In this document: positions 1 to 7,326 of the stretch, piece after piece | Layout: each line of letters begins with the position of its first letter | How positions within the stretch are numbered: position 1 is the first letter of the stretch | DNA from: Nocardioides sp. URHA0032 | GTDB taxonomy: Bacteria > Actinomycetota > Actinomycetes > Propionibacteriales > Nocardioidaceae | DNA: 64,000 nt | Assembly: GCF_000620645.1 (NCBI RefSeq) | Contig: NZ_JIAV01000020.1 | Span: forward strand, 248,001-312,000 | Reading direction: 5' to 3' | Position numbers and translations under genes: made by a program | Notes under the pieces: generated by a model | The model's input: only the letters and a program-made list of their open reading frames with translations | Told to the model about the DNA's origin: nothing | The model's database searches: none

Positions 1-1315
1 TCGGCCCCGTGGTCGGCCGGCCGGAGGTGCGGTAGACGGTCGCCACCGCACCGGAGCCCCGGGTGGTCGCGGGCAGGTCGAGGCTGAGCCTCAGCGAGCT
101 GGCCCGCATCCCGGGCGCGCGACTGAACCGCACCGTGCTCGCCGCGAGGTGGTCGACGCGCCGGGTCTTCCAGCCGGAGTCGCGGGCGCTGCCGGTGAGG
201 GCGACCCGGCCGCCGAGGTTGCCCGTCGGGTAGTGGTTCGCGCGGCCCTCGTCGTACGACGTCCCCGGCCGGCGGTTCGCGTCGGCGAAGTCGGCCCACA
301 CGGCGCGGAGGCTGGTGCCGCGGTCGCCGAGGGCGCCCGAGACGGCCTGGATCGAGTACTGGTTCGGCCCGCCCTTGGCGCCGTCGGCCAGCCCCCACAT
401 GTCGCGGATGATCGTCGGGAGCCCGCCCTCGGCGTTCGCGTAGCGCTCGGTGAGGTAGCGGAAGAAGATCCAGTCGCCGTACTGCCGCACGCCGTAGTCC
501 TCGAAGTGGTCCATCGAGCTGGCCGGCTGCGACAGCGGGCTCTCGGCGAGGTACTGGAGGTTGTCGTTGACGCCGTCGTAGAGCTCGTCCTCGGCCCAGG
601 TCGCCGTCGCCTCCATGAACCACGCGTCCTCGTCGTAGTCGTACGCGAACTGGACGGCGTGGAAGAGCTCGTGCGCCGCGGTCACCTGGAGGTTCTCCAG
701 CGGCGTGTGGCTCGGGAACTCGGCGTAGTCGTTGTCGAAGGCGCAGTACGCCGGCGCGTCGTACGGGCCCGGGTCCGTCGGCGTGCGGTCACTGTCGCAG
801 TAGCCGTACAGCCCCTGGCTGCCGAGGTCCGCGAGGTAGATGTCGAGCAGCGCGTTCCCGCCCAGGCTGCCGTCCGGCTCGGGCGCGCGGTAGCCGGCGG
901 CGGCGTACGCCTTCAGCACCGACTGGGCGGTGCGGGCGACCTTGTCGACGTAGGTCTGGGTCGAGCGCTCGGGGCCGGAGGAGTACCAGTGCACGCAGAC
1001 GGTCGTGAAGCACTCGGACTGGCCGCCGCCGGGCCGCTGCAGCAGCGCGTCGGCCCGGGCCCGGTCGGTCGCGCCGAGCTCGTCGCGGTGGGTCCGCAGG
1101 TCGCGCAGTACCAGGGTCTGGTCACGGCTGCCGTCCGGGTGCTCCGCCGCCGCGAGCGCCCGTGCGGCGAGCGGGCTGCTCAGCAGCCGGTGGACCGGAG
1201 CGACCGGGTCGGGCTCACCGGCGTACGCCGGGGCGGCGACCAGGGGGAGGAGGGGGAGCGTGGCGGCGACCAGGACGGCGAGGGGGCGTCGGAGCACTCG
1301 CCTACTCAACCGCAC
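1..1315 (-). CDS. Putative secreted zinc metalloprotease, partial (runs off the left edge)
   Basis: A reverse-strand frame is open from a GTG at 1315 to base 1, about 438 codons, so the C-terminus is missing. An Arg-rich start followed by a long hydrophobic stretch ending in APAYA is a likely signal peptide. A zinc motif HELFH lies at residues 215-219, followed by AVQFAYD, in a region rich in Trp, Tyr and Asp. This matches the MXAN_6640-like putative metalloproteases common in actinobacteria. The protein should be exported and may be a peptidase, but its substrate is unknown. The GTG start overlaps the last codons of the upstream phosphatase gene, so translation is probably coupled. A slightly later TTG start is possible. 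Confidence 0.75.
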   Translation of the reverse strand, partial: MRLSRRVLRRPLAVLVAATLPLLPLVAAPAYAGEPDPVAPVHRLLSSPLAARALAAAEHPDGSRDQTLVLRDLRTHRDELGATDRARADALLQRPGGGQSECFTTVCVHWYSSGPERSTQTYVDKVARTAQSVLKAYAAAGYRAPEPDGSLGGNALLDIYLADLGSQGLYGYCDSDRTPTDPGPYDAPAYCAFDNDYAEFPSHTPLENLQVTAAHELFHAVQFAYDYDEDAWFMEATATWAEDELYDGVNDNLQYLAESPLSQPASSMDHFEDYGVRQYGDWIFFRYLTERYANAEGGLPTIIRDMWGLADGAKGGPNQYSIQAVSGALGDRGTSLRAVWADFADANRRPGTSYDEGRANHYPTGNLGGRVALTGSARDSGWKTRRVDHLAASTVRFSRAPGMRASSLRLSLDLPATTRGSGAVATVYRTSGRPTTGP

Positions 1316-2150
1316 GTGCCTGAGAATCCCCAACGGAGGCGTGCTCGAGCTCGACGGGCTCGCCGGCGGGTGGTCGTTGCCAGCGCCGGTGCAGCGGGAT
1401 CCGGCCGATCGCCTCGGCGAGTGCCCACCCGACCAGGATGACCATCCAGCCGACGACCGCGTCGATCACCCAGTGGTTGCCGGTGCCGACGATCACGATC
1501 GCGGTGCCGAGCGCGTACAGCCAGCCCAGCGCGCGCACCCAGTAGCGCGTCGCGTAGATCTGCAGCGCGAGCGCGACCCACAGCGACCAGCCGGCGTGCA
1601 GCGAGGGGAACGCCGCGAGCTCGTTGGTGAGCCCGCCAAGTCCGCGCGGTGCGGAGGCGTCGGCGCCCCACCAGCCGTCGGCGGAGTGCAGGCTCAGCAC
1701 GTCGACGTACCCGGCCAGGAAGCGCGGGGGAGCGGTCGGCATCGAGATGTAGGCGAGCAGGCCGAGCAGCGTGCCGATCACGAGGGCGCGGCGGGCCGGG
1801 CCGTAGCGGTCCGCGCCGAGGCGCCACAGCCAGATCAGGACCGCGCCGGTGACGACGTAGTGGAGGGTGGCGTACCAGTAGCTGCCGACCAGCCCGACCA
1901 ACCGGTAGTCGGTGAAGAGCTGGTTGAGCGGACCCTCCCACCGGATGCCCATCAGGGTCTCGAGGTGGAGCAGCTCGTTGGCGCGGTGCAGCGCGGGATC
2001 CATGTTGGTGTCCGCGAGCAGCCGGGCCAGGCTGTAGAGAGCCCAGAGCCCGACGATCAGCACGAGCTCGAGGATGGCCCGGATCCACCGAGGAATCGTC
2101 CGGTGGTGGGCGTACGCAGGTGCCGTCGTCACAGCACCAGCGTCGTTCAT
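1302..2150 (-). CDS. PAP2/Aur1-like integral membrane phosphatase
   Basis: A 282-residue membrane protein with about six hydrophobic segments. It carries the three-part motif of the PAP2 superfamily in its inositol-phosphoceramide-synthase-like form: MPTAPPR at residues 137-143, FPSLHAGW at 181-188 and GTGNHWVIDAVVG at 222-234. The two His and the Asp are the expected catalytic residues. Family members remove or transfer phosphate groups of lipids at the membrane, and the specific lipid cannot be told from sequence. A GGGAGGA ribosome site precedes the ATG. The 3' end overlaps the start of the secreted metalloprotease gene, which suggests one transcript. Confidence 0.85.
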   Translation of the reverse strand: MNDAGAVTTAPAYAHHRTIPRWIRAILELVLIVGLWALYSLARLLADTNMDPALHRANELLHLETLMGIRWEGPLNQLFTDYRLVGLVGSYWYATLHYVVTGAVLIWLWRLGADRYGPARRALVIGTLLGLLAYISMPTAPPRFLAGYVDVLSLHSADGWWGADASAPRGLGGLTNELAAFPSLHAGWSLWVALALQIYATRYWVRALGWLYALGTAIVIVGTGNHWVIDAVVGWMVILVGWALAEAIGRIPLHRRWQRPPAGEPVELEHASVGDSQARAVE

Positions 2151-2230
2151 GCATCCTCCCGCCGCATCCGGGTACTACCCGGAATCAACACCAGGGTCTG
2201 CTCAGGTATTTCCCCGTCTAGTCCGGAGTG

Positions 2231-2959
2231 TCAGACCCGGCGCAGCACCGCTGTCACTTTACCGAGAATAGTGGCGTGAGTGCCGTCAATAGGATCGTAG
2301 GCGGCGTTGTGCGGCAGGAGCCACACATTTCCGTCCTTGCGCTGGAAGGTCTTGACCGTGGCCTCGCCGTCGATCATCGCGGCCACGATCTCGCCGTTCT
2401 CCGCGGTCGGCTGCTGCCGGATGACGACGTAGTCGCCGCTGCAGATGGCCGCGTCGATCATCGAGTCTCCGCTCACCTCCAGCAGGAACAGCTGCCCGTC
2501 GCCGACGAGCTGCTTCGGTAGCGGGAACACGTCCTCGACGCGCTCCTCGGCCAGGATCGGGCCACCCGCGGCGATCCGGCCGACCACGGGCACGTACGCC
2601 GGCGCCGGGGCCGCGTCGCCCACCCCGGTCTCGTCGAACGCGGTCTCCTCCGCGCTCGACATCGAGCGGCGAGCCGCCATCACCTCGGGGAGGAAGACCT
2701 CGAGCGCCCGGGGCCGGTTCGGGTCGCGCTTGAGGAAGCCCTTCTCCTCCAGCACCTTCAGCTGGTGGGCCACGCTGGAGGAGCTGGTCAGGCCGACCGC
2801 CTCCCCGATCTCCCGCATCGAGGGCGGGTAGCCGCGCTTCTCGATGCAGTCCTTGATGTGCGCGAGCACGCGCTGCTGGCGCGGGGTCAGGCCCGTCGCG
2901 TCCGGCGGTCCGTCGGGGAGCTCGCTGACTGTGGGAGACGCCTTCTTCTGGGTGGCCAT
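2231..2959 (-). CDS. lexA: LexA, SOS repressor
   Basis: A 242-residue LexA. An N-terminal winged helix (about 22-90) binds the SOS box. A linker leads to the S24 self-cleavage domain with cleavage site Ala131-Gly132 in RIAAGG, nucleophile Ser166 in SGDSM and general base Lys203 in TVKTF. The Ser-Lys spacing of 37 equals that of E. coli LexA. The frame stays open upstream, but the ATG at 2959 is chosen because TACCGT lies exactly six bases before it, a leaderless -10 element. Upstream SOS-like boxes indicate autorepression. The adjacent LysM gene is transcribed divergently. Confidence 0.97.
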   Translation of the reverse strand: MATQKKASPTVSELPDGPPDATGLTPRQQRVLAHIKDCIEKRGYPPSMREIGEAVGLTSSSSVAHQLKVLEEKGFLKRDPNRPRALEVFLPEVMAARRSMSSAEETAFDETGVGDAAPAPAYVPVVGRIAAGGPILAEERVEDVFPLPKQLVGDGQLFLLEVSGDSMIDAAICSGDYVVIRQQPTAENGEIVAAMIDGEATVKTFQRKDGNVWLLPHNAAYDPIDGTHATILGKVTAVLRRV

Positions 2960-2965
2960 GACCTG

Positions 2966-2971
2966 ACGGTA
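2966..2971 (-). promoter_or_regulatory. -10 element of lexA (leaderless)
   Basis: Read on the reverse strand this is TACCGT, followed by CAGGTC and then the lexA ATG. The distance places transcription initiation at or next to the start codon. The same TACCGT-N6-start arrangement recurs before the genes at 3762 and 61305. Confidence 0.65.
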
Positions 2972-2992
2972 GTCCTCCGGACCGTCCGGGTT

Positions 2993-3006
2993 CAAACATC
3001 TGTTCG
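2993..3006. promoter_or_regulatory. SOS box (one mismatch) overlapping the lexA -35 region
   Basis: CAAAC-ATCT-GTTCG differs at one base from the actinobacterial LexA site CGAAC-N4-GTTCG. It lies 22-34 bases upstream of the lexA -10 element, so bound LexA would block its own promoter. Confidence 0.7.
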
Positions 3007-3042
3007 AACGGCGTGTCGCCCAGGTGCGGACGGAAAAGCGTT

Positions 3043-3056
3043 CGAACAAATGTTCG
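3043..3056. promoter_or_regulatory. SOS box, perfect consensus
   Basis: CGAAC-AAAT-GTTCG is a perfect dyad matching the mycobacterial/actinobacterial LexA operator. It lies between lexA and the LysM gene. Further CGAAC half-sites follow at 3076-3080 and 3111-3115; the latter, CGAACACCTGATCG, is a near-complete site ending at 3124. This gives a multi-site LexA control region for both divergent genes. Confidence 0.85.
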
Positions 3057-3220
3057 TGTCGCTGCTTGTGTCGTTCGAACACCTGCTCTACCGTCGTACA
3101 CACGTTCGATCGAACACCTGATCGAGAGTCCGGTCCAGACCGGTCCGCGAGGACTGTCGGTGGCCGCCTCTAGAACTGGTGTCAGGCCACTTCCCCCAGC
3201 CGTCCAGCCAGGAGCCTTCG

Positions 3221-3625
3221 ATGAGCACGATGACCGCAACCCCCACGTTCCGCCCCAGCTCGTTCCAGCCCAGCTCGTCCCAGCCCAGCTCGTTCCAGCC
3301 CAGCTCGTTCCAGCCCAGCTCGGGCCGGCACGGCAGCGTGCGGCTGACCCGTCGGGGCCGCCTCGTCGTGCTCGTCGTCGCCCTGCTCGCGGTCCTCGCC
3401 GTCGGGCTCGTGCTCGCCTCCGGTGCCGTGGGCACCGGCGAGGCGGGCACCCCCGAGCCCACCAGGGTCGTCCTGGTCGGCACCGGCGACACCCTCTGGG
3501 ACATCGCGGCGGGCCTCGCCGACGACGGGGACGTGCGGGCGATGGTGGACAGGATCGAGAAGCTCAACGCGCTCGACTCGGGCATGGTCTCCGCCGGCCA
3601 GAAGCTGGTCGTGCCGCTGGGCTGA
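3221..3625 (+). CDS. LysM protein, probable SOS-induced cell-division inhibitor (ChiZ/YneA/DivS position)
   Basis: A 134-residue protein: a Pro/Ser-rich cytoplasmic N-terminus made of FQPSS repeats (about 14-35), a basic stretch, one transmembrane helix (about 47-67) and a C-terminal LysM domain (about 82-132, VGTGDTLWDIAAGLADD through KLVVPLG). An AGGAG at 3210-3214 sets the ATG start at 3221. The position, divergent from lexA with SOS boxes between, is that of mycobacterial ChiZ (Rv2719c), Bacillus YneA and Corynebacterium DivS, which halt division during the SOS response. That role is inferred from position and architecture. The repeat region is low-complexity and may vary between strains. 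Confidence 0.8.
   Translation: MSTMTATPTFRPSSFQPSSSQPSSFQPSSFQPSSGRHGSVRLTRRGRLVVLVVALLAVLAVGLVLASGAVGTGEAGTPEPTRVVLVGTGDTLWDIAAGLADDGDVRAMVDRIEKLNALDSGMVSAGQKLVVPLG
3254..3322 (+). repeat. 15-bp tandem repeat within the LysM gene
   Basis: Four copies of a 15-base unit (CCCAGCTCGTTCCAG, second copy with one change) and a partial fifth, in frame, coding for a PSSFQ pentapeptide. It is the first of three 15-bp in-frame repeats in the window. Confidence 0.95.
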
Positions 3626-3694
3626 GGTCCGGTTGACGCTGGACACAGACTTTCGCCGGTCGCTTCGACCCCGGCCGGCGAAACCGGGGAAGAC

Positions 3695-3727
3695 GAGGGG
3701 CGGGACCACGCTGTGGTCCCGCCCCTC
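3695..3727 (+). terminator. Intrinsic terminator-like hairpin after the LysM gene
   Basis: A perfect 15-bp stem (GAGGGGCGGGACCAC against its complement) with a GCT loop, 70 bases after the LysM stop. There is no clear T-tract, as is usual in high-GC actinobacteria. Confidence 0.8.
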
Positions 3728-3761
3728 GCGGCGTCCGCGGCGCAGGCCCTACCGTCGGGCC

Positions 3762-4166
3762 ATGGCCGGCTACTCGGGCACTCCGCTGGAGCGCAAGCTC
3801 GGGATCCGCGCCGGTCACACGCTGTTCCTCGACGGGGCGCCGGACGACCTGGCGCTCGACGTCCCCGGCGCGCACGTCGTACGCCGGCTCCCGGCCGTGG
3901 CCGACGTGACACTGACCTTCCACACCACGCTGGCCGGCCTCGCGGGCCGGCTGCCGGTCCTGCTCGAGCGCACCAGCACCGCCGGCATGGTCTGGGTGTG
4001 CTGGCCGAAGAAGGCCGCGCAGCGGGCCCTCGGCATCGCGAGCGACCTGGACGAGGGCCTGGTGCGCGACCTCGGGCTGCGGCTGGGGTTCGTCGACGTG
4101 AAGGTCGCCGCGATCGACGACACCTGGTCGGGGTTGAAGTTCGTGCGCCGGCTCGCCGACCGGTGA
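3762..4166 (+). CDS. DUF3052 family protein
   Basis: A 134-residue soluble protein of the actinobacterial DUF3052 family: MAGYSGTPLxxKLGI at the start, then MVWVCWPKKAA near the middle and DDTWSGLKFVRR at the end. The function is unknown. TACCGT lies six bases before the ATG, so the mRNA is probably leaderless and transcribed independently of the LysM gene, from which it is separated by the strong hairpin. Confidence 0.85.
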   Translation: MAGYSGTPLERKLGIRAGHTLFLDGAPDDLALDVPGAHVVRRLPAVADVTLTFHTTLAGLAGRLPVLLERTSTAGMVWVCWPKKAAQRALGIASDLDEGLVRDLGLRLGFVDVKVAAIDDTWSGLKFVRRLADR

Positions 4167-4173
4167 CCGGTCG

Positions 4174-4527
4174 CTAGCGCGCCGCCCGTCGGCCGCCGAT
4201 CGGGCGCGGCTCCTCCGGCTCGCCCGTCATCCTCGGCTCGGGACCGCGGGTGATGCCGAGCCGGCGCAGCACCCGCGCCACGAGCATCAGCCCGACGAAC
4301 AGGCAGGCGACCGCGCCGACGGATGCGAGCGCGAGGAACCACCACGCGACCGAGTCGCCGTCGCGGGCGGTGGAGCCGAAGTCGATCGCGGCGTACACGA
4401 GGTATCCCCACGCGACGATGCACGCGGTGATGCCGAGCGCGAGCAGGAGCAGCATCGGCTGGAAGGAGCGCTTCGGGCGCGCGCCGCGGCGCGAGCCCGC
4501 GTGCTTGCTGCCCGTCCCCGATGCCAC
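4174..4527 (-). CDS. Small membrane protein, unknown function
   Basis: A 117-residue protein with a basic N-terminus (Lys/Arg/Gly/Ser-rich, about 1-22), two hydrophobic helices (about 25-47 and 60-85) and an Arg/Pro-rich tail. The GTG start at 4527 is preceded by GGGGAGGA. The layout resembles DUF2530-like small actinobacterial membrane proteins, but I do not recognise it firmly. It converges with the DUF3052 gene, seven bases away. Confidence 0.7.
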   Translation of the reverse strand: MASGTGSKHAGSRRGARPKRSFQPMLLLLALGITACIVAWGYLVYAAIDFGSTARDGDSVAWWFLALASVGAVACLFVGLMLVARVLRRLGITRGPEPRMTGEPEEPRPIGGRRAAR

Positions 4528-4573
4528 GAGGCCATCCTCCCCGATGGGGCCTGAGGTGTCTTAGCCTTGGGGG

Positions 4574-5431
4574 GTGGTGCACGACCCGGTCGACTCCGTC
4601 GACTCCGTCGCGAGCGCCGCGCTGCGGGAGCTGGTCGGCATCCCCGGCGTGCGGCGTGCCGCCATCGCGCTCAGCGAGGGTGGCGGCCGCCGGCTGCGGT
4701 TCCGCTCCAGCGACGGCGGCGCGTGGTGCCACATCGACGCCTACGACGACGTACCGCTGACCACCGTGGTGCGCACCGGCCGACCGCTCCTCGACCACCT
4801 GGACGGGCTGCGCGCGCAGTTCGCGGGCGTCGTCGAGCGGCAGCGGGCCGACGGCACGGTCGCGCTCGCGGCGCTGCCGCTGCCCGGCCGGCACTCACCC
4901 ATCGGCGGGGTGGTCCTCTACTTCGACGTCGAGCAGGCGTTCGACGCCCCCCAGCGCGGGCTGCTCGATGCGGTCGCGCACCGGATCGCGGAGTCGGTAC
5001 GCCGGGTCCGCTCGGCCGTGGCCCATGACGACCTCACCCAGCGCGCGACCCTGCGGCTCGAGGACGACCCGCGGGCGGCGGGCCGCGCGCGGCAGTTCCT
5101 GCGCGGCCTGCTGACGGCGTGGCAGGTCAGGCGCGACGTCGCCGACACCGCCGAGCTCTGCGTGTCCGAGCTGGTGACGAACGCCGTGATCCATGCCGGG
5201 ACCGGCTCGGTGCTGACGGTCAGCCTGGCCGCAGGCGTGCTCGACGTGCAGGTGCGCGACCACGGCGCCGACACGGGCGTGGCGCTCGTCGACGACGAGG
5301 ACCCGCTCCGGGTGTTCGGCCGCGGCCTCCAGCTCGTCGCCGCGCTCGCCGACCGGTGGGGCGCCGACCACGACGACGCCGGGACGACGTCGTGGTTCTC
5401 CCTCGAGGTCGGCGCCCCGGCGTTCGCGTGA
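4574..5431 (+). CDS. GAF-HATPase regulator (RsbW-like serine kinase/anti-sigma type)
   Basis: A 285-residue protein. The N-terminal half (about 12-145) looks like a divergent GAF sensor domain. The C-terminal half (about 160-280) is an HATPase_c_2 domain with the N-box ELVTNAVIHA (199-208) and the glycine-rich GRGL (250-253). Such proteins bind or phosphorylate anti-anti-sigma factors or hold a sigma factor. The gene faces a SigB/SigF-type sigma gene three bases away, which makes that sigma a candidate partner. TAGCCT six bases before the GTG suggests a leaderless transcript. Confidence 0.8.
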   Translation: MVHDPVDSVDSVASAALRELVGIPGVRRAAIALSEGGGRRLRFRSSDGGAWCHIDAYDDVPLTTVVRTGRPLLDHLDGLRAQFAGVVERQRADGTVALAALPLPGRHSPIGGVVLYFDVEQAFDAPQRGLLDAVAHRIAESVRRVRSAVAHDDLTQRATLRLEDDPRAAGRARQFLRGLLTAWQVRRDVADTAELCVSELVTNAVIHAGTGSVLTVSLAAGVLDVQVRDHGADTGVALVDDEDPLRVFGRGLQLVAALADRWGADHDDAGTTSWFSLEVGAPAFA

Positions 5432-5434
5432 TGC

Positions 5435-6217
5435 CTAGGCCGCGACCGTCAGCTCGGCGCGGAGCCGGGCGACCAGGCGGGCCAGCAGCCGCGAGACGTG
5501 CATCTGGCTGACGCCGATCTCCTCGCCGATCTCGGCCTGGGTACAGCCCCGGAAGAACCGCATCTCCACGATCAGCTGCTCGCGGCGCGACAGCTTCGCC
5601 AGCAGGGGAGCGAGGGTGGCACGGGCCTCCGCCAGGTCGAACTCGGGGTCGATGCCGCCCAGCCGGGCACCCACCGTCTCCTCGCCGTCGGCCATGCTCG
5701 GGGTGTCCAGGGACGCCGGTGCGAAGCAGCCGTTGGCGCCGAGCGCGTCGATGACCTGCTCGAGCTCGAGGCCCAGGTGCGCGGCGATCTCGCTCGGGCG
5801 GGGCGCGCGGCCCAGCTGCTGGTACAGCTCGCCCTCGCAGCCGGCGATCTTCTGCTGGGTCTCCTGGATCGACCGCGGCGGCCGCACGGTCCAGCCGAGG
5901 TCGCGGAAGTGCCGGCGGATCTCGCCGCGGATGGTCGGGACGGCGAAGCTGATGAACTCGCTGCCCTGGTCGTGCTTGAAGCCGCGGACGGCCTTGACCA
6001 GGCCGACGTACGCGACCTGCTCGAGGTCGTCGTCGGCGATGCCGCGGCCGCGGAAGCGGCGCGACAGGTCGCGAGCGAGCGGCATGTTCAGGCGGACGAT
6101 CTCGTCCTCGATGGCACTGCGCCGGGCCGGGCCAGCGGTGGCACGGTCGGCGATCAGGCGGGCGGTGGCCTCGGAGCGACTCTCGGGGGCCTCGGTGAGT
6201 ACAGCTGACGCAGTCAA
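5435..6217 (-). CDS. RNA polymerase sigma factor of the SigB/SigF/SigG family
   Basis: About 260 residues. Region 2 includes the DDLEQVAYVGLVKAVRGFKHDQGSEF segment, region 3 follows, and region 4 has a helix-turn-helix (TQAEIGEEIGVSQMHVSRLLAR). This is a group 3 stress or morphological sigma factor. The frame stays open further upstream. TTG at 6217 is chosen because AGAGAGG lies eight bases before it and homology starts just downstream, but an upstream TTG at 6361 cannot be excluded. It probably directs a general-stress-like regulon and may be held by the convergent GAF-ATPase protein. Confidence 0.9.
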   Translation of the reverse strand: MTASAVLTEAPESRSEATARLIADRATAGPARRSAIEDEIVRLNMPLARDLSRRFRGRGIADDDLEQVAYVGLVKAVRGFKHDQGSEFISFAVPTIRGEIRRHFRDLGWTVRPPRSIQETQQKIAGCEGELYQQLGRAPRPSEIAAHLGLELEQVIDALGANGCFAPASLDTPSMADGEETVGARLGGIDPEFDLAEARATLAPLLAKLSRREQLIVEMRFFRGCTQAEIGEEIGVSQMHVSRLLARLVARLRAELTVAA

Positions 6218-6298
6218 CGAAGGAGCCTCTCTGATGCGGTGGTGCTGCGGCCGTTCTGGCCGCCTCAGAACACCTTCCGTATCTGGTTGAGGCAGAAA

Positions 6299-6314
6299 CC
6301 ACCCGTTCGGGTGG
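6299..6314. promoter_or_regulatory. Inverted repeat upstream of the sigma-factor gene
   Basis: CCACCCG-TT-CGGGTGG is a 7-bp dyad with a two-base centre, 82-97 bases upstream of the TTG start. It could be a repressor operator or a leader hairpin. No regulator can be assigned. Apart from this and the nrdR promoter elements, 6218-6727 holds no gene I can support. Confidence 0.45.
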
Positions 6315-6517
6315 ACCTTCGCGACCGGAGCCCGGCGGCCCGTGGTGGAGCCGCTCGCCAAGGCCGGGAGCAGGGCCGCGACACGCCCTCTCCGCGGACC
6401 GATTTCCGGCGCCGAAAGCGGGCCTGACCTGCGGCTTTACGGGACCGGGCGGACCTCCGTCAGGAACTTCTCCGGTTCTGCTTGCGCACCCCCGGGTCCG
6501 GGCGTACGGTTACCCCA

Positions 6518-6557
6518 ACATCTAGTAGTTACAACAATGTAGTTATCCACATCTAGT
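6518..6557 (+). promoter_or_regulatory. Pair of NrdR boxes upstream of nrdR-nrdJ
   Basis: The nine-base core ACATCTAGT occurs at 6518-6526 and again at 6549-6557, exactly 31 bases apart. A pair of ACA-rich boxes on one face of the helix, about three turns apart, is the known layout of NrdR operators. The surrounding 60 bases are the most AT-rich part of this region, consistent with a promoter. Autorepression of nrdR-nrdJ by NrdR is the inference. Confidence 0.75.
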
Positions 6558-6727
6558 GCACAGCTCAGAGGTGGAAGCCCACAGCCTGACTGCTTGTTGT
6601 ACACAGTGAGACCCCCGATATCCACAGACGCCGCACCCTCGTCAGAGGGTCTTCGTGGCACGCCCGGGTACCGGCGACGAGCACAACCCGACGAGCCACA
6701 CCGAACCAGCGAGAGAGGAGGACCGGG

Positions 6728-7204
6728 ATGCACTGTCCGTACTGCCGCAACACCGACACCCGGGTCCTCGACTCCCGCGTCGCCGAGGACGGCGGCTCGA
6801 TCCGCCGCCGGCGTACCTGCTCGGCCTGCGAGCGCCGGTTCACGACCGTCGAGATGATGCAGATGACCGTGCTCAAGCGCTCGGGCGCCACCGAGCCGTT
6901 CACCCGGGACAAGGCCATCGCCGGCGTCCGCAAGGCGTGCAAGGGCCGCCCGGTCACCGAGGACCGGCTGGCCTGCCTCGGCCAGGAGGTCGAGGACGCG
7001 CTGCGGCTCGCCGGTACGGCGGAGATCCCGGCCCACGAGGTGGGCCTGGCGATCCTCGGCCCGCTGCGCCGCCTCGACGAGGTCGCCTACCTGCGGTTCG
7101 CGTCGGTCTACCGCGCCTTCGAGTCCGCTGACGACTTCGAGGACGAGATCGCCGTCCTGAGGGCCGAGCGCGACCTCGCCCCTGCACCCGCCTCGAGCGG
7201 GTGA
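6728..7204 (+). CDS. nrdR: Transcriptional repressor NrdR
   Basis: A 158-residue NrdR. An N-terminal zinc ribbon (Cys3, Cys6, Cys31, Cys34, with RRRRTC between) is followed by an ATP-cone (about 46-136) that senses ATP and dATP. NrdR represses ribonucleotide reductase genes when dATP is high. An AGAGAGGAGG ribosome site precedes the ATG. Two NrdR-type boxes lie about 170-210 bases upstream, and the reductase gene follows after about 120 bases on the same strand, so this is a self-regulated nrdR-nrdJ unit as in Streptomyces. Confidence 0.97.
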   Translation: MHCPYCRNTDTRVLDSRVAEDGGSIRRRRTCSACERRFTTVEMMQMTVLKRSGATEPFTRDKAIAGVRKACKGRPVTEDRLACLGQEVEDALRLAGTAEIPAHEVGLAILGPLRRLDEVAYLRFASVYRAFESADDFEDEIAVLRAERDLAPAPASSG

Positions 7205-7326
7205 CCCAGACCGCCCGGCGTGTGTAGTGGGGAAGCTGCATGCGCCGGGCGCACCAACGTCGCCATCGACTGTCGGTGGCAGCAGCAATGATGGAACAGC
7301 AACCTCGAGAGACGGGACCAAGAGGG

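Noticed and set aside
3254..3322. Short regularly spaced repeats as a possible CRISPR array
   Set aside because: Units are directly adjacent with no spacers, in frame within a gene, and too short. The same applies to 43466-43540 and 61219-61263.
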